Source: Peronospora farinosa (lineage: Eukaryota > Oomycota > Peronosporomycetes > Peronosporales > Peronosporaceae). Taken from it: DNA of 64,000 bases. Below are positions 54,958 through 64,000 of the stretch, one piece after another. A program made the translations under genes and the position numbers. The first letter of the stretch is position 1. Every line of letters starts with the position of its first letter. Where the stretch lies: positions 1 to 64,000 of the forward strand of contig CANTFK010000862.1 in assembly GCA_947646735.1 (NCBI GenBank), in the 5' to 3' direction. The notes below the pieces were generated by a model. The model searched no databases and was not told the origin of the DNA. It saw only the letters and a list, made by a program, of their open reading frames with translations.

Positions 54958-56137
54958 ATGTTGCACCCGACCAATGCGTTCCGAGACCTTGATTCAATTA
55001 AACAGAAAGTTGCAGGTAATATGATCGCTTGATGAGGATAGAAATGTTGTTTGAAGAAAATGGATCGACATGTTTATGATTGCCACGTCTTGCAAGTGTT
55101 GTAATTGGAATTTAAGCTCATGTGTCACCTTTTGTCAATTGTCTATATAGGCAAACGCCCCGTTGTATTCCTCGACTATGACGGCACCTTGTCGCCTATT
55201 GTAGACGTACCTGACCATGCTTTTATGACGGACGCCATGCGCACTGCTCTTATAAAGCTCTCGTCCAAGTTTGTCACAGCAATTGTCACGGGTCGCTCCA
55301 CGGAGAAGGTCTACAACTTTGTACAGCTGGACAACCTCGTCTACGCTGGCAGCCATGGCTTCGATATCAAGGGTACCAAGGCACGTCCTATCAATTGCCA
55401 GGTGGCTGACCACTTTCGTCCCGACCTGGAACAGGCACTGCGTGACTTGACAGCGCAGATGGCGCAGATTGCCGGTGCGGAGCTGGAAGACAATGGACTA
55501 GCTTTGTCGGTTCATTATCGCCACGTGAGTGCTGTATGAATGAGAAAGTTGATTGGAATCATGCCTGCCTGGGTTGTAAATTGTGTCTCCTTCGGTCGAA
55601 GCCAACACAACTGTCTGTCTGTGCTTCCCCACTCGTCAGGTTGATTTGGGGCTACAGAATGCCGTTGAACAGATTGTAGACGACTATGTGGCATACCACC
55701 CAAGTCTCATCAAGACAATGGGCAAGATGGTGTTTGAACTGCGACCTCGGGTATGCTTTAATTTGGTTCTTTTGCCGGCATTGTTATAGCGTCTGACCTG
55801 TGCATGTAATATATAGGTGGATTGGGACAAGGGTCGTGCTGTCATGTACATACTCTCGGAGTTGGGACTGGATGCAGAGGATGTTGTACCTTTTTACCTG
55901 GGTGACGACGTGAGCGACGAGGACGCTTTCAACGCGTTGAATGGCCGTGGAATCGGTCAGGGCATTTCAATCATCGTGCGAGACCCCGATGCGGTGAGAA
56001 TTGATCTTCCGGGCGGCTCGAAGGAGCTGCCGATGACGAAGGAGCTACCGATGACGAAGGCGTCATACTCTCTTCGCGACACGGTGGAGGTGGAGCAGTT
56101 TCTGATAGAGTTGGCAAAATTGGAGTGTGTGTGCTAA
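54958..56137 (+). CDS. Trehalose-6-phosphate phosphatase (stand-alone)
   Basis: Four exons: 54958-55015, 55151-55524, 55640-55750 and 55817-56137, all in phase, giving 287 aa. It removes phosphate from trehalose 6-phosphate. HAD motif I is canonical (FLDYDGTLSPIV), as are the conserved VTGRSTEKVYNFV, YAGSHGFDIKG and KMVFELRPRVDWDKGRAV, and motif IV (YLGDDVSDEDAF). No synthase domain is attached. Near the end an 18-bp unit is duplicated in tandem (56021-56056), giving KELPMT twice. The first exon (MLHPTNAFRDLDSIKQKVAG) is set by an ATG and a GTAATA donor. With the TPS-TPP gene at 44 kb it completes the pathway. Confidence 0.92.
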
Positions 56138-56381
56138 ACTTCCGGCTTCTTGAAAACATTAAGCAGCTCTGTGAAGGTCGGATAGCCATGAGCTGTCGTG
56201 AAGACGTTGTTGACTATTTGCTAGTCATTTACCGCATAATTAATTGCAGTCTCTTTCATATTTGTTGTTTGCGATCACTTCTGCTGTTTCAAATGTCTAT
56301 ATTTAGAGCTAAATATCGATTTGTAGACATTCAATCAGTTTGCGGCTGAAAAGCGCTGTCGAAGAAACCGAGTCCGCCAAT

Positions 56382-57201
56382 ATGTCTGCGTGTATGCTCC
56401 GAGCATCTACGCGCACCCCTGCGATTTTGTCAACCAAGCATGCAGTTATCGGCACTTTTTTTCGCTCCTTTTCGGAAGTGGTAAAAGATGACGAGGCCGT
56501 TAAAGCTGCGGCCGCTGAGGAGACTCTCATGACAAAGTTACGCGAGCAGCAGATTGCTAAAGCCGAGCGTACCAGTGCGTTTGTATTGCACTTGTGCCTT
56601 CTTTATTGCAATGATATATAAGGGAGACTTAACTGTGATTCTCTCGTTTGGCGCTATAGTTTTGCCGTTCCACGCGACGGAAGAGTGCTTCCCGAATATC
56701 GAAAAGTCGCCGATGCCGTACCCAGAAGAGGCCGCTATCGTGTCCGGTACGGGGGAGTGGTCTGTGGGCCGCAAGGCTACGCTTTTGAAGCCAGCGCGCA
56801 ATCAGATGCAGAGTGGGATTCACCAGACCAAACACTGGGAGATTCGCTTTGAATCCCCACGTACGTGGGAGAACCCTCTCATGGGATGGACCAGTACAGC
56901 TGACCCGTACGTGGGCCTTGTGACCAAGTTTGACACCCAGGAGGAAGCTGAGCGCTTTGCTAAGAAGCAAGGATGGGAGCTGGAGGTGTCTGAGCCTGCC
57001 CCGGCCGGTGACTACAATGGCAAGATCTCATACTCGCACAACTTCCTGCCGGAGAAGATTGAGACGCTCATTAAGATGAAGGGAAAGAAGTCGGCTGTGC
57101 AGTTCAAGCACCCCACTGGCCGTCGCAGCAACTGGGTGAAGACTCTTAAGTACCATGGCAACGGCGTCGTGTCCCAGCACGGCGGTGAGGCCAAGGAGTG
57201 A
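56382..57201 (+). CDS. NDUFS4: NADH dehydrogenase (complex I) NDUFS4/18 kDa subunit
   Basis: Two exons, 56382-56574 and 56660-57201, give 244 aa. The N-terminus is basic and hydroxylated (MSACMLRASTRTPAILSTKH), a mitochondrial targeting signal. The conserved core has PARNQMQSGIHQTKHWEIRF, WENPLMGWTSTADPYVGL and FDTQEEAERFAKKQGWELEV, the NDUFS4 (AQDQ-type) signature of the complex I peripheral arm. The protein is longer than animal NDUFS4 because of a linker before the core and a C-terminal extension of roughly 50 residues rich in Lys (HPTGRRSNWVKTLKYHGNG). The ATG at 56382 is the first in frame. Confidence 0.93.
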
Positions 57202-57481
57202 AGTATGCACGTTGAAATCAGTCACTGGGAGCCCGACGATGAAAACAAGGGTAAAAAAAGCGGTCAGTGGAAGTCCGACTCACAGCCAGCACCTGATGTT
57301 AAGCAGCCCATACATAACTCATGAGAGTGCAAAGTGGCCACCGTGTCCTACCTTGGCTTTAGGCACATCGTAACAAACACGTCGAAATGCAACGAGATGA
57401 TGAATATAAAAGCCGATACATAACCATGCAGCTTAGCGCTCACTTTCGATTCCTAACGTCAATGCAGACTTCTCGTACTTG

Positions 57482-58491
57482 TTAGACCGACACGTGCGAA
57501 GACTCCGCCATAGCAGCAGTTGATGTTCCAGATACGGGAACCTTGGCCTGCTTTTGGTTATAGCGGAGCTCCGGCATAGCCTCCAGGTCTGCCTCCTCCT
57601 CCTGTTGAGCCGTAGTGGCCGCACTACTCGTCGGCTGCATCATGGTGGCCTTGTATGCAGGGTGCTGAAGATAACAAATCAACACAAAGCCACAAAAGCC
57701 GTGAGAGGGGCAAGAATCCGTTCAAAAATCCTTACGAGTCATACATACCCGGTTGATAAGGAAGAAGTTGAAGAAAGCCAGAAAGAAAAAGCATATGCCG
57801 ATTATCCAGCCGATCCAGCCCTGAGAGACGGCGAGGAACGCAATGCTACGTAATGACAACAATTCCACGCAATATGTCACGTCAGCAACAATAATCAACC
57901 AATGAACACACTTGTAGCTCGTAAAGACGCACCAAAGAATATAAGACGCCTTGCCTGTAGCCGAGAACATGAAACCAAAGTTGATCTTGATGCGGTCTGC
58001 AATCGACGGGAATCGCTCATGATTCTCAACAAAGGCAAGTCCCGCACTCAAAAACCTACAGCCGCAATATAAATCACACACACACACATTAGCAACCAAT
58101 CACTTGAGCCATTGACAAGGTAACAGCCAACGTACATAATGTAGATGATGACGAGGAAGTGGGAGTAGCTGGGCACTTGAAACATGCGGATGAAGCACGT
58201 GGCCCACAGACCACCAGCAAACACGAGATTGACCAATCGCATGTAGCCATTAATACGTGCAATATCAGTGCCGGAAATGCGTCGTTCCAGCTCATCCGTA
58301 TGTTCCTTAATAGCGCTGGGCATCTGCACTTGAGACAGCTGCGACTTGAACTGCATCGAAATCTGGCGTAACATCTCCGAAGCGTGGGACGTTTCCGGAT
58401 TTCCAGCAGCAGCTTCTTCTCCTTCGTTTCCTTTAGGGGCTAAGGCCGCAGCAGAGAACGCTGCGGTCGTAGAGACTGACGGTTCCATCAT
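57482..58491 (-). CDS. Four-helix membrane protein, possibly COPI-associated family
   Basis: Four exons on the minus strand, 58491-58136, 58055-57933, 57845-57749 and 57664-57482, are in phase and give 252 aa. The N-terminal ~115 residues are cytosolic with a short amphipathic region. About four membrane helices follow (YMRLVNLVFAGGLWATCF; FLVIIYIM; FGFMFSATGKASYIL; WIGWIIGICFFFLAFFNFFL), then an acidic tail ending SSHVSV. Layout and the NFGFMF-x-GK motif resemble the COPI-associated membrane protein family, which is placed in the Golgi/ER, but I am not sure of the family. Intron 3 falls just before HPAYKA. Genes on either side point away or toward it without shared function. Confidence 0.65.
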
Positions 58492-58763
58492 GATGAGCGA
58501 GCAGTTCTTTTTTTCTTTGCACTATCAGTTTTTCTGCGTTGATTTCTGGTTTTTATTTAGTTTCTTACAAACAAGTATATGCGGAGAAATTGGTGAGGAG
58601 TTTTCTACTAAAAGGTACGGACAATGGTTTCGGATTGGACAAAAATGTCTTTTGTGATTCCAAAACGCATCCTTTATGATTCAATGGCTCGTAATCATAA
58701 TTGCATAAGTGTATTTAAGCAAGAGCAAGGGGCGTTAGTTATCCTGGTCGGGTTGGGGTAACG

Positions 58764-58903
58764 GCCTTCCGAAAGGCTTGAGCTAGCATGATACTAGCTC
58801 AGGCGCCGCTTAATGGACCCTGGCCGAGAGAAGCGAGAACTGTAGAGAATGAGAGATAACTCGACGCATGCGGAAGTTGAGCCACTAAAGTGGCTTAGCT
58901 TCC
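58764..58903. repeat. Second hairpin-rich segment
   Basis: Successive inverted repeats: GCCTT/AAGGC (58764-58768, 58773-58777), TGAGCTAG/CTAGCTCA (58779-58786, 58794-58801), and a nested GGAAG...AGCCACT/AGTGGCT...CTTCC (58872-58903). The style matches the tract at 1.8-2.9 kb. It is followed by an ACAT microsatellite (about 58920-58935) and copia debris. Confidence 0.6.
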
Positions 58904-59059
58904 CTCTCGTAATGCGTTTACATACATACATACATCAGGGGGCGATTTGTTTATCTGCAGCGACAAGATGCGCTTGCATGTACAGGCGCCTATCTATCTC
59001 CTGCCGCACAAAAATGGGTTAGCTAAGCTGATAATTTATTGCTTCAGTTAGATCTCGTG

Positions 59060-59309
59060 TAGCATCCGATCGTATTGCAAATCGTCATAAGTATTGACTG
59101 TCATCCCTCCACGAAGGCATGACGCTGCCATCCCATTGAGGAGCACCACACCTATGTTAGCGACTTTCGGTACGCTTTTTTGTCAGCTGCGAAGTCGGCG
59201 TCACTGTAGGCTTCGAGCTGCAGCGCGTCACGACTCATTCGCGCCGGCGCCATCTCAAGCTTAGGCGTCTCGGTGCCCTTGAGGTACCGCGCGACATACA
59301 ATTAATTCT
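59060..59309 (-). mobile_element. Ty1/copia RNase H fragment
   Basis: The minus strand reads YVARYLKGTETPKLEMAPAR and LEAYSDADFAADKKAYRKSL, then GVVLLNGMAAS. This is the start of the RNase H domain that follows copia reverse transcriptase. Frameshifts follow. The fragment abuts a mitochondrial-carrier pseudogene on the other strand. Confidence 0.75.
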
Positions 59310-59330
59310 TGAGCAGAAATTACGGGAAGC

Positions 59331-59628
59331 GTGGCCCGCGTAGCCGCCGCTACAATACTCTTCCTACAAAAACTTTCCCATCCGCATGCAGATGCAAGCT
59401 GTCAACGATGCGCACCTGCTCGCGATATACGTGCGCAAGTTTGGCAAAAAGGCGCACGGCAGCTATTTGCCGGACTTGGCACCACGTTTGGCAGGAATAT
59501 TCCGAATTTTCAGTCTTGTCATTGCAATTATGGACGCATAGAGGAAGCGAGTGTCAGTCACTCTGACCTCGGCCGTGCTAGCTAAGGTCTTCGCAACTGT
59601 TTCAACACGTCCACTCGACATGGTCAAG
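59331..59628 (+). pseudogene. Mitochondrial carrier family pseudogene fragment
   Basis: The plus strand reads DIRAQVWQKGARQLFAGLGT followed by TFGRNIPNF, the G-x-G and matrix-loop part of a mitochondrial carrier repeat. After a frame change near 59540 comes LAKVFATVSTRPLDMVKTR, whose PLDMVKTR is the carrier signature (Px[DE]xx[KR]x[RQ]). The order of the pieces and the missing helices show deletion and frameshift. No complete carrier is present. Confidence 0.65.
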
Positions 59629-60406
59629 ACTCGGTCATAGCTAGTCGTGGTTTCCAAGGATATAGCTCCAATACCGTCGTTCTCGCTGCTTTGACAAATT
59701 CTGGTCTCGGAAAACGTCAAATTCGTGTCAGGGTCGTCGTGATAAGGCACCTTCTTGCGGTAAAATGATTTCTTCCTACGAAGTCAACGTTGACTAAGAG
59801 TGACCTACAGTGTGTCTTTCACTAGAGCACTGATGTAGTCGGTAGTTTAAGCGGTGATCGTTGCCAGAAGAATTAGCTAATATAAGCCAAAGCTTTCGCC
59901 AGTCCAGGAAGTTACCCTGTCCAGCGTGCAGTTGGTGCACGGATACAGTCTCAGTACTGACGTGCAGTCGGACATGTGGCTAGGATGGCTCCGCACTTAC
60001 ACCCAATGCAATCAAACCTGAGTCTCACCAGCTACCAGACGGTCGACATTGCCACGGGCATATGAGTAATTAGGATTTCTTCTGCGCAGCAGGCGCTCGC
60101 CCATTAACTTTAACGGTAGCCGTTGTCGTCCACAATCTACTGAGGTTAGTGTCAGTACTACCGATCTGGACCACAAACTGAAGGCTAGAAAAAAAGATGC
60201 GGCTTTCTTCGCTGACTTTATTCCTGCGACAACACATATCTTTGGAATGGCTTCTATCGCCGAGATTATCATCCAATACTACGTCAATTGTAGGACCTTC
60301 TGCCCCTTCCTAGGACAGGAAATGACGCGTTGACGACGAAGGTTAATTGGCAATTGACTTGGTCCCTGCAACAATTCTATCCTGGATCATAAGATATTCG
60401 TAAAGT
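59629..60406. other. Degenerate intergenic sequence
   Basis: No intact gene. A short plus-strand stretch near 60197-60280 reads DAAFFADFIPATTHIFGMAS in one frame and may be a remnant of an unknown gene or element. Confidence 0.4.
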
Positions 60407-61681
60407 ATGACACGAGACGAGCAACAACAAATGCATCAGCGGGACCTAAAGAAGCAGCAAAAGACTTACAACGCCTCAGGTAGCGAGGTCTCCACATGCT
60501 CAAATGGCTCTGCCGAGCGCGTGCCTGAAGTCGAGTCCTTGCTGTCACGAAGTTCCTCCTGCCTGTCAGCTGCATCTCGGCGGCTACGGAGGAGGCGACT
60601 GCGCAATTCACATGCTCGATTGCCGCTCATCTCTGTCACGTCACTCTACAACCGCCTACAGACTTCCGGAGTTGTGCTCGTAGACTGCCGCAAAGGTCTC
60701 GAGTTCTCGTCATGTCATCTCCCGGATGCTCTACATTGCCCTCACTTGTACACGGGCTCGCATCTATTAGCACTTGGCTGTGTAGGACAAGTGGTCAAGA
60801 CAGTGGACGACGTACTGGAGCTTACGGAGAACAAAATGCTGCGCGAGAAATTGGCGAAGAGAGACCTCATTGAAGTAGTGGTCATTGGAGCTAACCACAC
60901 AAGCGCATCGTTCTTGTACCGAATGGACTGGGGTTACCGCTTTGCTAGAATGCTTCTGGATGAGGGTCGTGTTTTTTCAGTACGGTTCTTGGCACAGGGA
61001 TTTCAGGCCTTTGTCAAGAAGTACAACTTTATGTTGGTATCGTCTCCTACAGTGATACCTTTCAAAAAAGCTACACTGAGCCGTGAAGAAGAAGTACCTC
61101 ATTCTACAATGGAGACGGCAATTTGTAGTCCTACCTCGGCGATGCATTTCCCGAACGAAATTGTGGACGGGTTTCTCTATCTGGGCAACTTTTGGCAAGC
61201 CAATTCAGCCGAGGTCATCAAGTCCTTGCAGATTACGCATGTGGCTAACATGGGTGCAATTACTGATCACCGTAACAAGTTCGAGCACGTCGAATACCTC
61301 GATGTTGCAATTAAGGACAACGTGGACGTGGACATTACACAGGAGTTTGGCCCTACCATTGAGTTCATCCAGAAGGCAGCAGAAGGTAATGGGCGCGTAC
61401 TTATCCACTGCGTCCAAGGCGTCTCGCGCTCGTCCACGATATGCATTTATTATATGATGCTCAAGACCAAGTGCACACTGTCGGCTGCTTACAGTCACGT
61501 GCTAAAATGCCGACCACTCATTTTTCCTAATAGAGGATTCATGGAGCAACTAATTGCCAACGAGCGACAGCTTTACGGCGACCAAAGCGTCTTGGAAAAT
61601 GAACTTGAGCTGCTGCAAAACGGCCTTTTGCCGCCTGTGGACCGCAGCGGCTCGGCGTTGTGCGAGACCTTCCTTTCGTAG
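60407..61681 (+). CDS. Dual-specificity protein phosphatase with N-terminal rhodanese-like domain
   Basis: Single exon, 424 aa, ATG at 60407. Residues about 75-205 resemble a rhodanese/CH2-like domain (TSGVVLVDCRKGLEFSSCHL, VSVRFL-type strand), as in MAP-kinase phosphatases, where this part docks the kinase. Residues about 245-395 form a DSP catalytic domain: DGFLYLGNFWQANSAEVIKS, YLDVAIKDNVDVDI (general-acid loop) and the P-loop VLIHCVQGVSRSSTICIYYM with Cys about 335 in CX5R. The N-terminal 70 residues are Ser/Arg-rich. It likely dephosphorylates pThr/pTyr of MAP kinases. It is the only intact gene in this repeat-rich end of the window. Confidence 0.92.
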   Translation: MTRDEQQQMHQRDLKKQQKTYNASGSEVSTCSNGSAERVPEVESLLSRSSSCLSAASRRLRRRRLRNSHARLPLISVTSLYNRLQTSGVVLVDCRKGLEFSSCHLPDALHCPHLYTGSHLLALGCVGQVVKTVDDVLELTENKMLREKLAKRDLIEVVVIGANHTSASFLYRMDWGYRFARMLLDEGRVFSVRFLAQGFQAFVKKYNFMLVSSPTVIPFKKATLSREEEVPHSTMETAICSPTSAMHFPNEIVDGFLYLGNFWQANSAEVIKSLQITHVANMGAITDHRNKFEHVEYLDVAIKDNVDVDITQEFGPTIEFIQKAAEGNGRVLIHCVQGVSRSSTICIYYMMLKTKCTLSAAYSHVLKCRPLIFPNRGFMEQLIANERQLYGDQSVLENELELLQNGLLPPVDRSGSALCETFLS

Positions 61682-62013
61682 ACCTACAGTGGAGGTGATA
61701 ACGAAATGCCATTAATAAGCCACTTATCTACAGAAACACTTGCCGAAAGTGATACTAACGTGGTATATCTTTTGACTGCGAAACACTAGAACCGAAATAC
61801 TTCTGTAATCGATAACTTGTCTTAACAGATAGAAGCAAAGAGTATCATTTTAGGCAAGTTTTTCTGTACTAAGAATTGTACCATAAGCCGATGACTCACT
61901 GATGATATTTCACCAGGCTTGTCCTTCCAATTGGATTGGTACGTATTTTAACGGCGACGCACCTAGTACACGGATGCGCAATTCAAGCCCACCTCCATTA
62001 TACTTGAGGATTT
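61682..62013. other. Intergenic
   Basis: 3' flank of the phosphatase gene; no gene recognised. Confidence 0.5.
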
Positions 62014-62085
62014 GTCGGCCGTGGGTATCGAACCCGTGACCTCCCGGTCCCGAAGTGAGTGGTATAGCAATACACCGCGGGGTCG
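62014..62085 (-). other. tRNA-Pro-like pseudogene or SINE head
   Basis: On the minus strand a perfect B box (GGGTTCGATACCC, 62023-62035) is preceded at proper distance by AGGTC (variable loop) and a TTCGGGA loop (anticodon CGG, 62048-62054). The D-arm region (62060-62078) is poor. The anticodon and T stems have mismatches, so it is not a functional tRNA. It is either a tRNA pseudogene or the head of a tRNA-derived SINE. Confidence 0.4.
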
Positions 62086-62499
62086 GTAGCCGGAAGACTC
62101 GCTGATACCTTGAAAGGGTACTGTTCCAGATCTAATTCCGGGTGTACTTTTTTGTAACCCTATACAGTACAAAACAATTTTATAATTCTTCCAACATATA
62201 AAATTAAAAAATAACATTTTATATTAGTAAAATATATCTATATTGACGATAAAAAAAGGGAATTGCTCAATTCACCACCTCTTTATTTTTAGGAGTTTAT
62301 ATGTCAATCCAAAGAGGATACTGCTATATTCACACTATTTTCCTACATTCACACCCTTTTCATTTTAGGAATTTATACATAAATTCACTCCTTACGTCCT
62401 AGCTATTTACATCCACGCCATCACAACTGATGGCGTCACACAATAGCATGCTTCTTCCGCCTGAAGCTGAGTATTCTAGCCGAGAGTAAAGGAGTTGAT
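62086..62499. other. AT-rich non-coding
   Basis: Very AT-rich with no gene recognised. CCATCACAACTGATGG (near 62417) is a short inverted repeat. Confidence 0.4.
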
Positions 62500-62867
62500 C
62501 AAAGCTGGTATAATGCAAAGTGAATATATATTTAGGTTCTTAGTTCACAAACTTTGTTGCTACTCTAAGGTTACTGGTTTCTTCGACTACACGATCCTAA
62601 TCGCTATATCGCGCATTACTAATCGTATAGTCGCGCATGCGTTATCTACTCTATACACGTTACTCATCAGATGGTCGCACATGAGTATCCACACTACTGG
62701 TATTACTCATGTGGGCCCATGGGTAATCTACTCTATGCACATGACTCATCAGATATTCACTCATGAGTAATCCGCGCTAGTGGTATTACTAGTGGGATAG
62801 GCGCACACCTGACTAATCAGACCGTACAATTAGTGCAGCGTTTTCTGGCCGAGGCGCACCTTCAACA
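62500..62867 (-). repeat. Probable 3' LTR of the edge copia element
   Basis: On the minus strand a purine-rich tract (GAGTGGGAGGG, 62868-62880) is followed by TGTTGAAGG, the likely LTR start at 62867. The far end is not defined because the matching 5' LTR lies outside the window. The segment includes an imperfect two-copy tandem repeat at 62644-62796. Confidence 0.45.
62644..62796. repeat. Imperfect tandem repeat, 81-bp period
   Basis: Two related copies begin at 62644 and 62725. Each holds ATCTACTCTAT, ACTCATCAGAT, a CATGAGTA core and CTGGTATTACT or TAGTGGTATTACT. ACTCAT/ATGAGT pairs within each copy make small palindromes. It probably belongs to the LTR of the copia element that follows. 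Confidence 0.6.
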
Positions 62868-62939
62868 ACCCTCCCACTCGACTCGGCAGACCTTGATGTC
62901 TTGATCCCCAACATGCTTCGAAGATGTTAGAACTGCGCA

Positions 62940-64000
62940 GCAAGAATCGGCTTCGTCATGAGGTCTGCTTTCATGTTCTTTGTAGCGCAGTACTGTAGCA
63001 ACACTTGGCCTTCTGCAACCTTCTTGCGCACGATGATATGCTTTGTTCTTTTATGGAACTCGGGTTTCTTGGCCAGCGCAATGGAACCTTTGTTATCTTC
63101 ATAGATCTTGACTGCTTCGCGTTCTTCATCTCACCAAGCTCACACAAAAATGCCTTGAGCCATACTGCTTCTTGTGTGGCTTCTGTCAACGCCATGTACT
63201 CGGCTTCCGTAGACGATAGAGCCACTGTACACTGTTTCTTGCTTCTTCAGCTGATACACCCATTGTTCATCAGGAACGCGTACCACTCGTGCTTCGTCGA
63301 GTTTCCACATCACCAGCCCAGTCTGCATCAGAGTAGCCTTGAAGCTTGTCATTGCTTGTGGCTTGATTTCATCCCATGGGTTTGTGTGCTTTGAATGTAC
63401 CTGAACACGCGCTTGAGTGCTTGCCAATGTGTCGGACAAGGGTACGCTGCAAACTAGCTCAGCACTCCCACTGCAGCTGCGAGATCCGGGCGAGTCCCTA
63501 CCATGATGTACATCAGGCATCCAACAGCATTGCGATATGGAACATTTGCCATCGTGTCTTCGTTCTTGCATCCTCCTTCGCACATTGAACTTGTCAACTT
63601 TAGCCCGGGTTCTTGTGGAGTCTTATCTGGATTGCTATGTTCCATGCCAAATTTCTCGAGGATGTCTTTCGCAAATTTGGACTGACGAATCGAGATTGTG
63701 CCGACCATGAAATCTTGATTAACTTCCATACCGAGAAAATACTTGAGGTTTTCTTAAATCCGTCATGTCAAAACGATCACTCAGCGCCTTCTTTGTTGAC
63801 TTGAGCAGCTCGTCGTTGTTGCTCGCGAGAACCAAATCGTCGACGTATAGTGCCACGAATATCATGTCTTGATCGGCTCGCTTGACATAGATGCAGTGAT
63901 CCGTTTCACATTTCTAAAAATCCAGTTCCAGCATAAACTTGTCGATGGTTTGGTTCCACATCAGTGGTGACTGCCTTAGACCGTACAGGGAGCACTTGAG
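62940..64000 (-). mobile_element. Ty1/copia reverse transcriptase-RNase H remnant, cut by window end
   Basis: Read on the minus strand from 64000: LKCSLYGLRQSPLMWNQTI, a stop, then VALYVDDLVLAS (the YVDD box of reverse transcriptase). Next are ISIRQSKFAKDILEKFGM, YRNAVGCLMYIMVGTRPDLA, a frameshift, and RNase H with MALSSTEAEYMALTEATQEA and SSIKEQSISSCARR. Several stops and shifts (for example near 63450 and 63230) show that it is dead. It is a different lineage from the element at 7022-11693, judging by divergent motifs. The 5' part lies outside the window. Confidence 0.88.

Overview
The window looks like nuclear DNA of an oomycete, most likely a peronosporalean (Phytophthora or downy mildew group). 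Host genes are compact, with few introns of about 60-180 bp (GT-AG). Several starts sit just downstream of motifs resembling the oomycete initiator (GCTCATTYYNCAWTTT). The content fits too: a trehalose-6-phosphate synthase/phosphatase, START+FYVE proteins, TKL-kinase debris, and both Ty3/gypsy (chromovirus) and Ty1/copia elements. The species cannot be fixed from the sequence alone.

Layout. 0-12.5 kb is repeat territory: decayed gypsy fragments on both strands, a tract unusually rich in perfect hairpins (about 1.8-2.9 kb), a copia 3' remnant sitting inside a gypsy pol gene, and a nearly intact copia element at 7022-11693 whose two 192-bp LTRs differ at one base. 12.6-20.1 kb mixes live and dead genes: a carnitine acyltransferase, a TKL-kinase pseudogene, unrecognised ORFs, a secreted metal-binding (YHS-like) protein and a GH30 glucosylceramidase pseudogene. 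20.5-34 kb holds START-FYVE, shugoshin (a ten-exon model with two C-terminal SGO boxes), a CaMK-like kinase, RMI1, a GSTCD-like methyltransferase, S-adenosylmethionine synthetase and a RING protein. 34.2-44 kb holds a large two-membrane-segment protein, a four-LysM protein, a divergent pair of Ctr copper-transporter genes and ERCC1. 44-58.5 kb holds a TPS-TPP fusion, a CHID1-like GH18 protein, a second START/FYVE-like protein, a CAX cation/H+ exchanger, a stand-alone TPP, NDUFS4 and a four-exon membrane protein. 58.7-64 kb returns to repeats and pseudogenes around one intact dual-specificity phosphatase.

How genes fit together. The most interesting set is a putative copper-handling family: three genes encode secretory proteins with two tandem YHS-like CPxC modules. 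One is fused to a Ctr permease, one to Ctr plus a cytosolic HMA domain, and one carries His/Met motifs with a possible GPI tail. The first two are divergently transcribed from a shared 393-bp promoter. The trehalose pair (TPS-TPP at 44 kb, TPP at 55 kb) would act in one pathway. ERCC1, RMI1 and shugoshin are unrelated genome-maintenance genes that happen to be in the window.

Limits. All identifications come from reading motifs and domains. Exon borders are placed by eye from reading frame and GT/AG signals. Several disrupted genes could reflect assembly errors rather than true pseudogenes.
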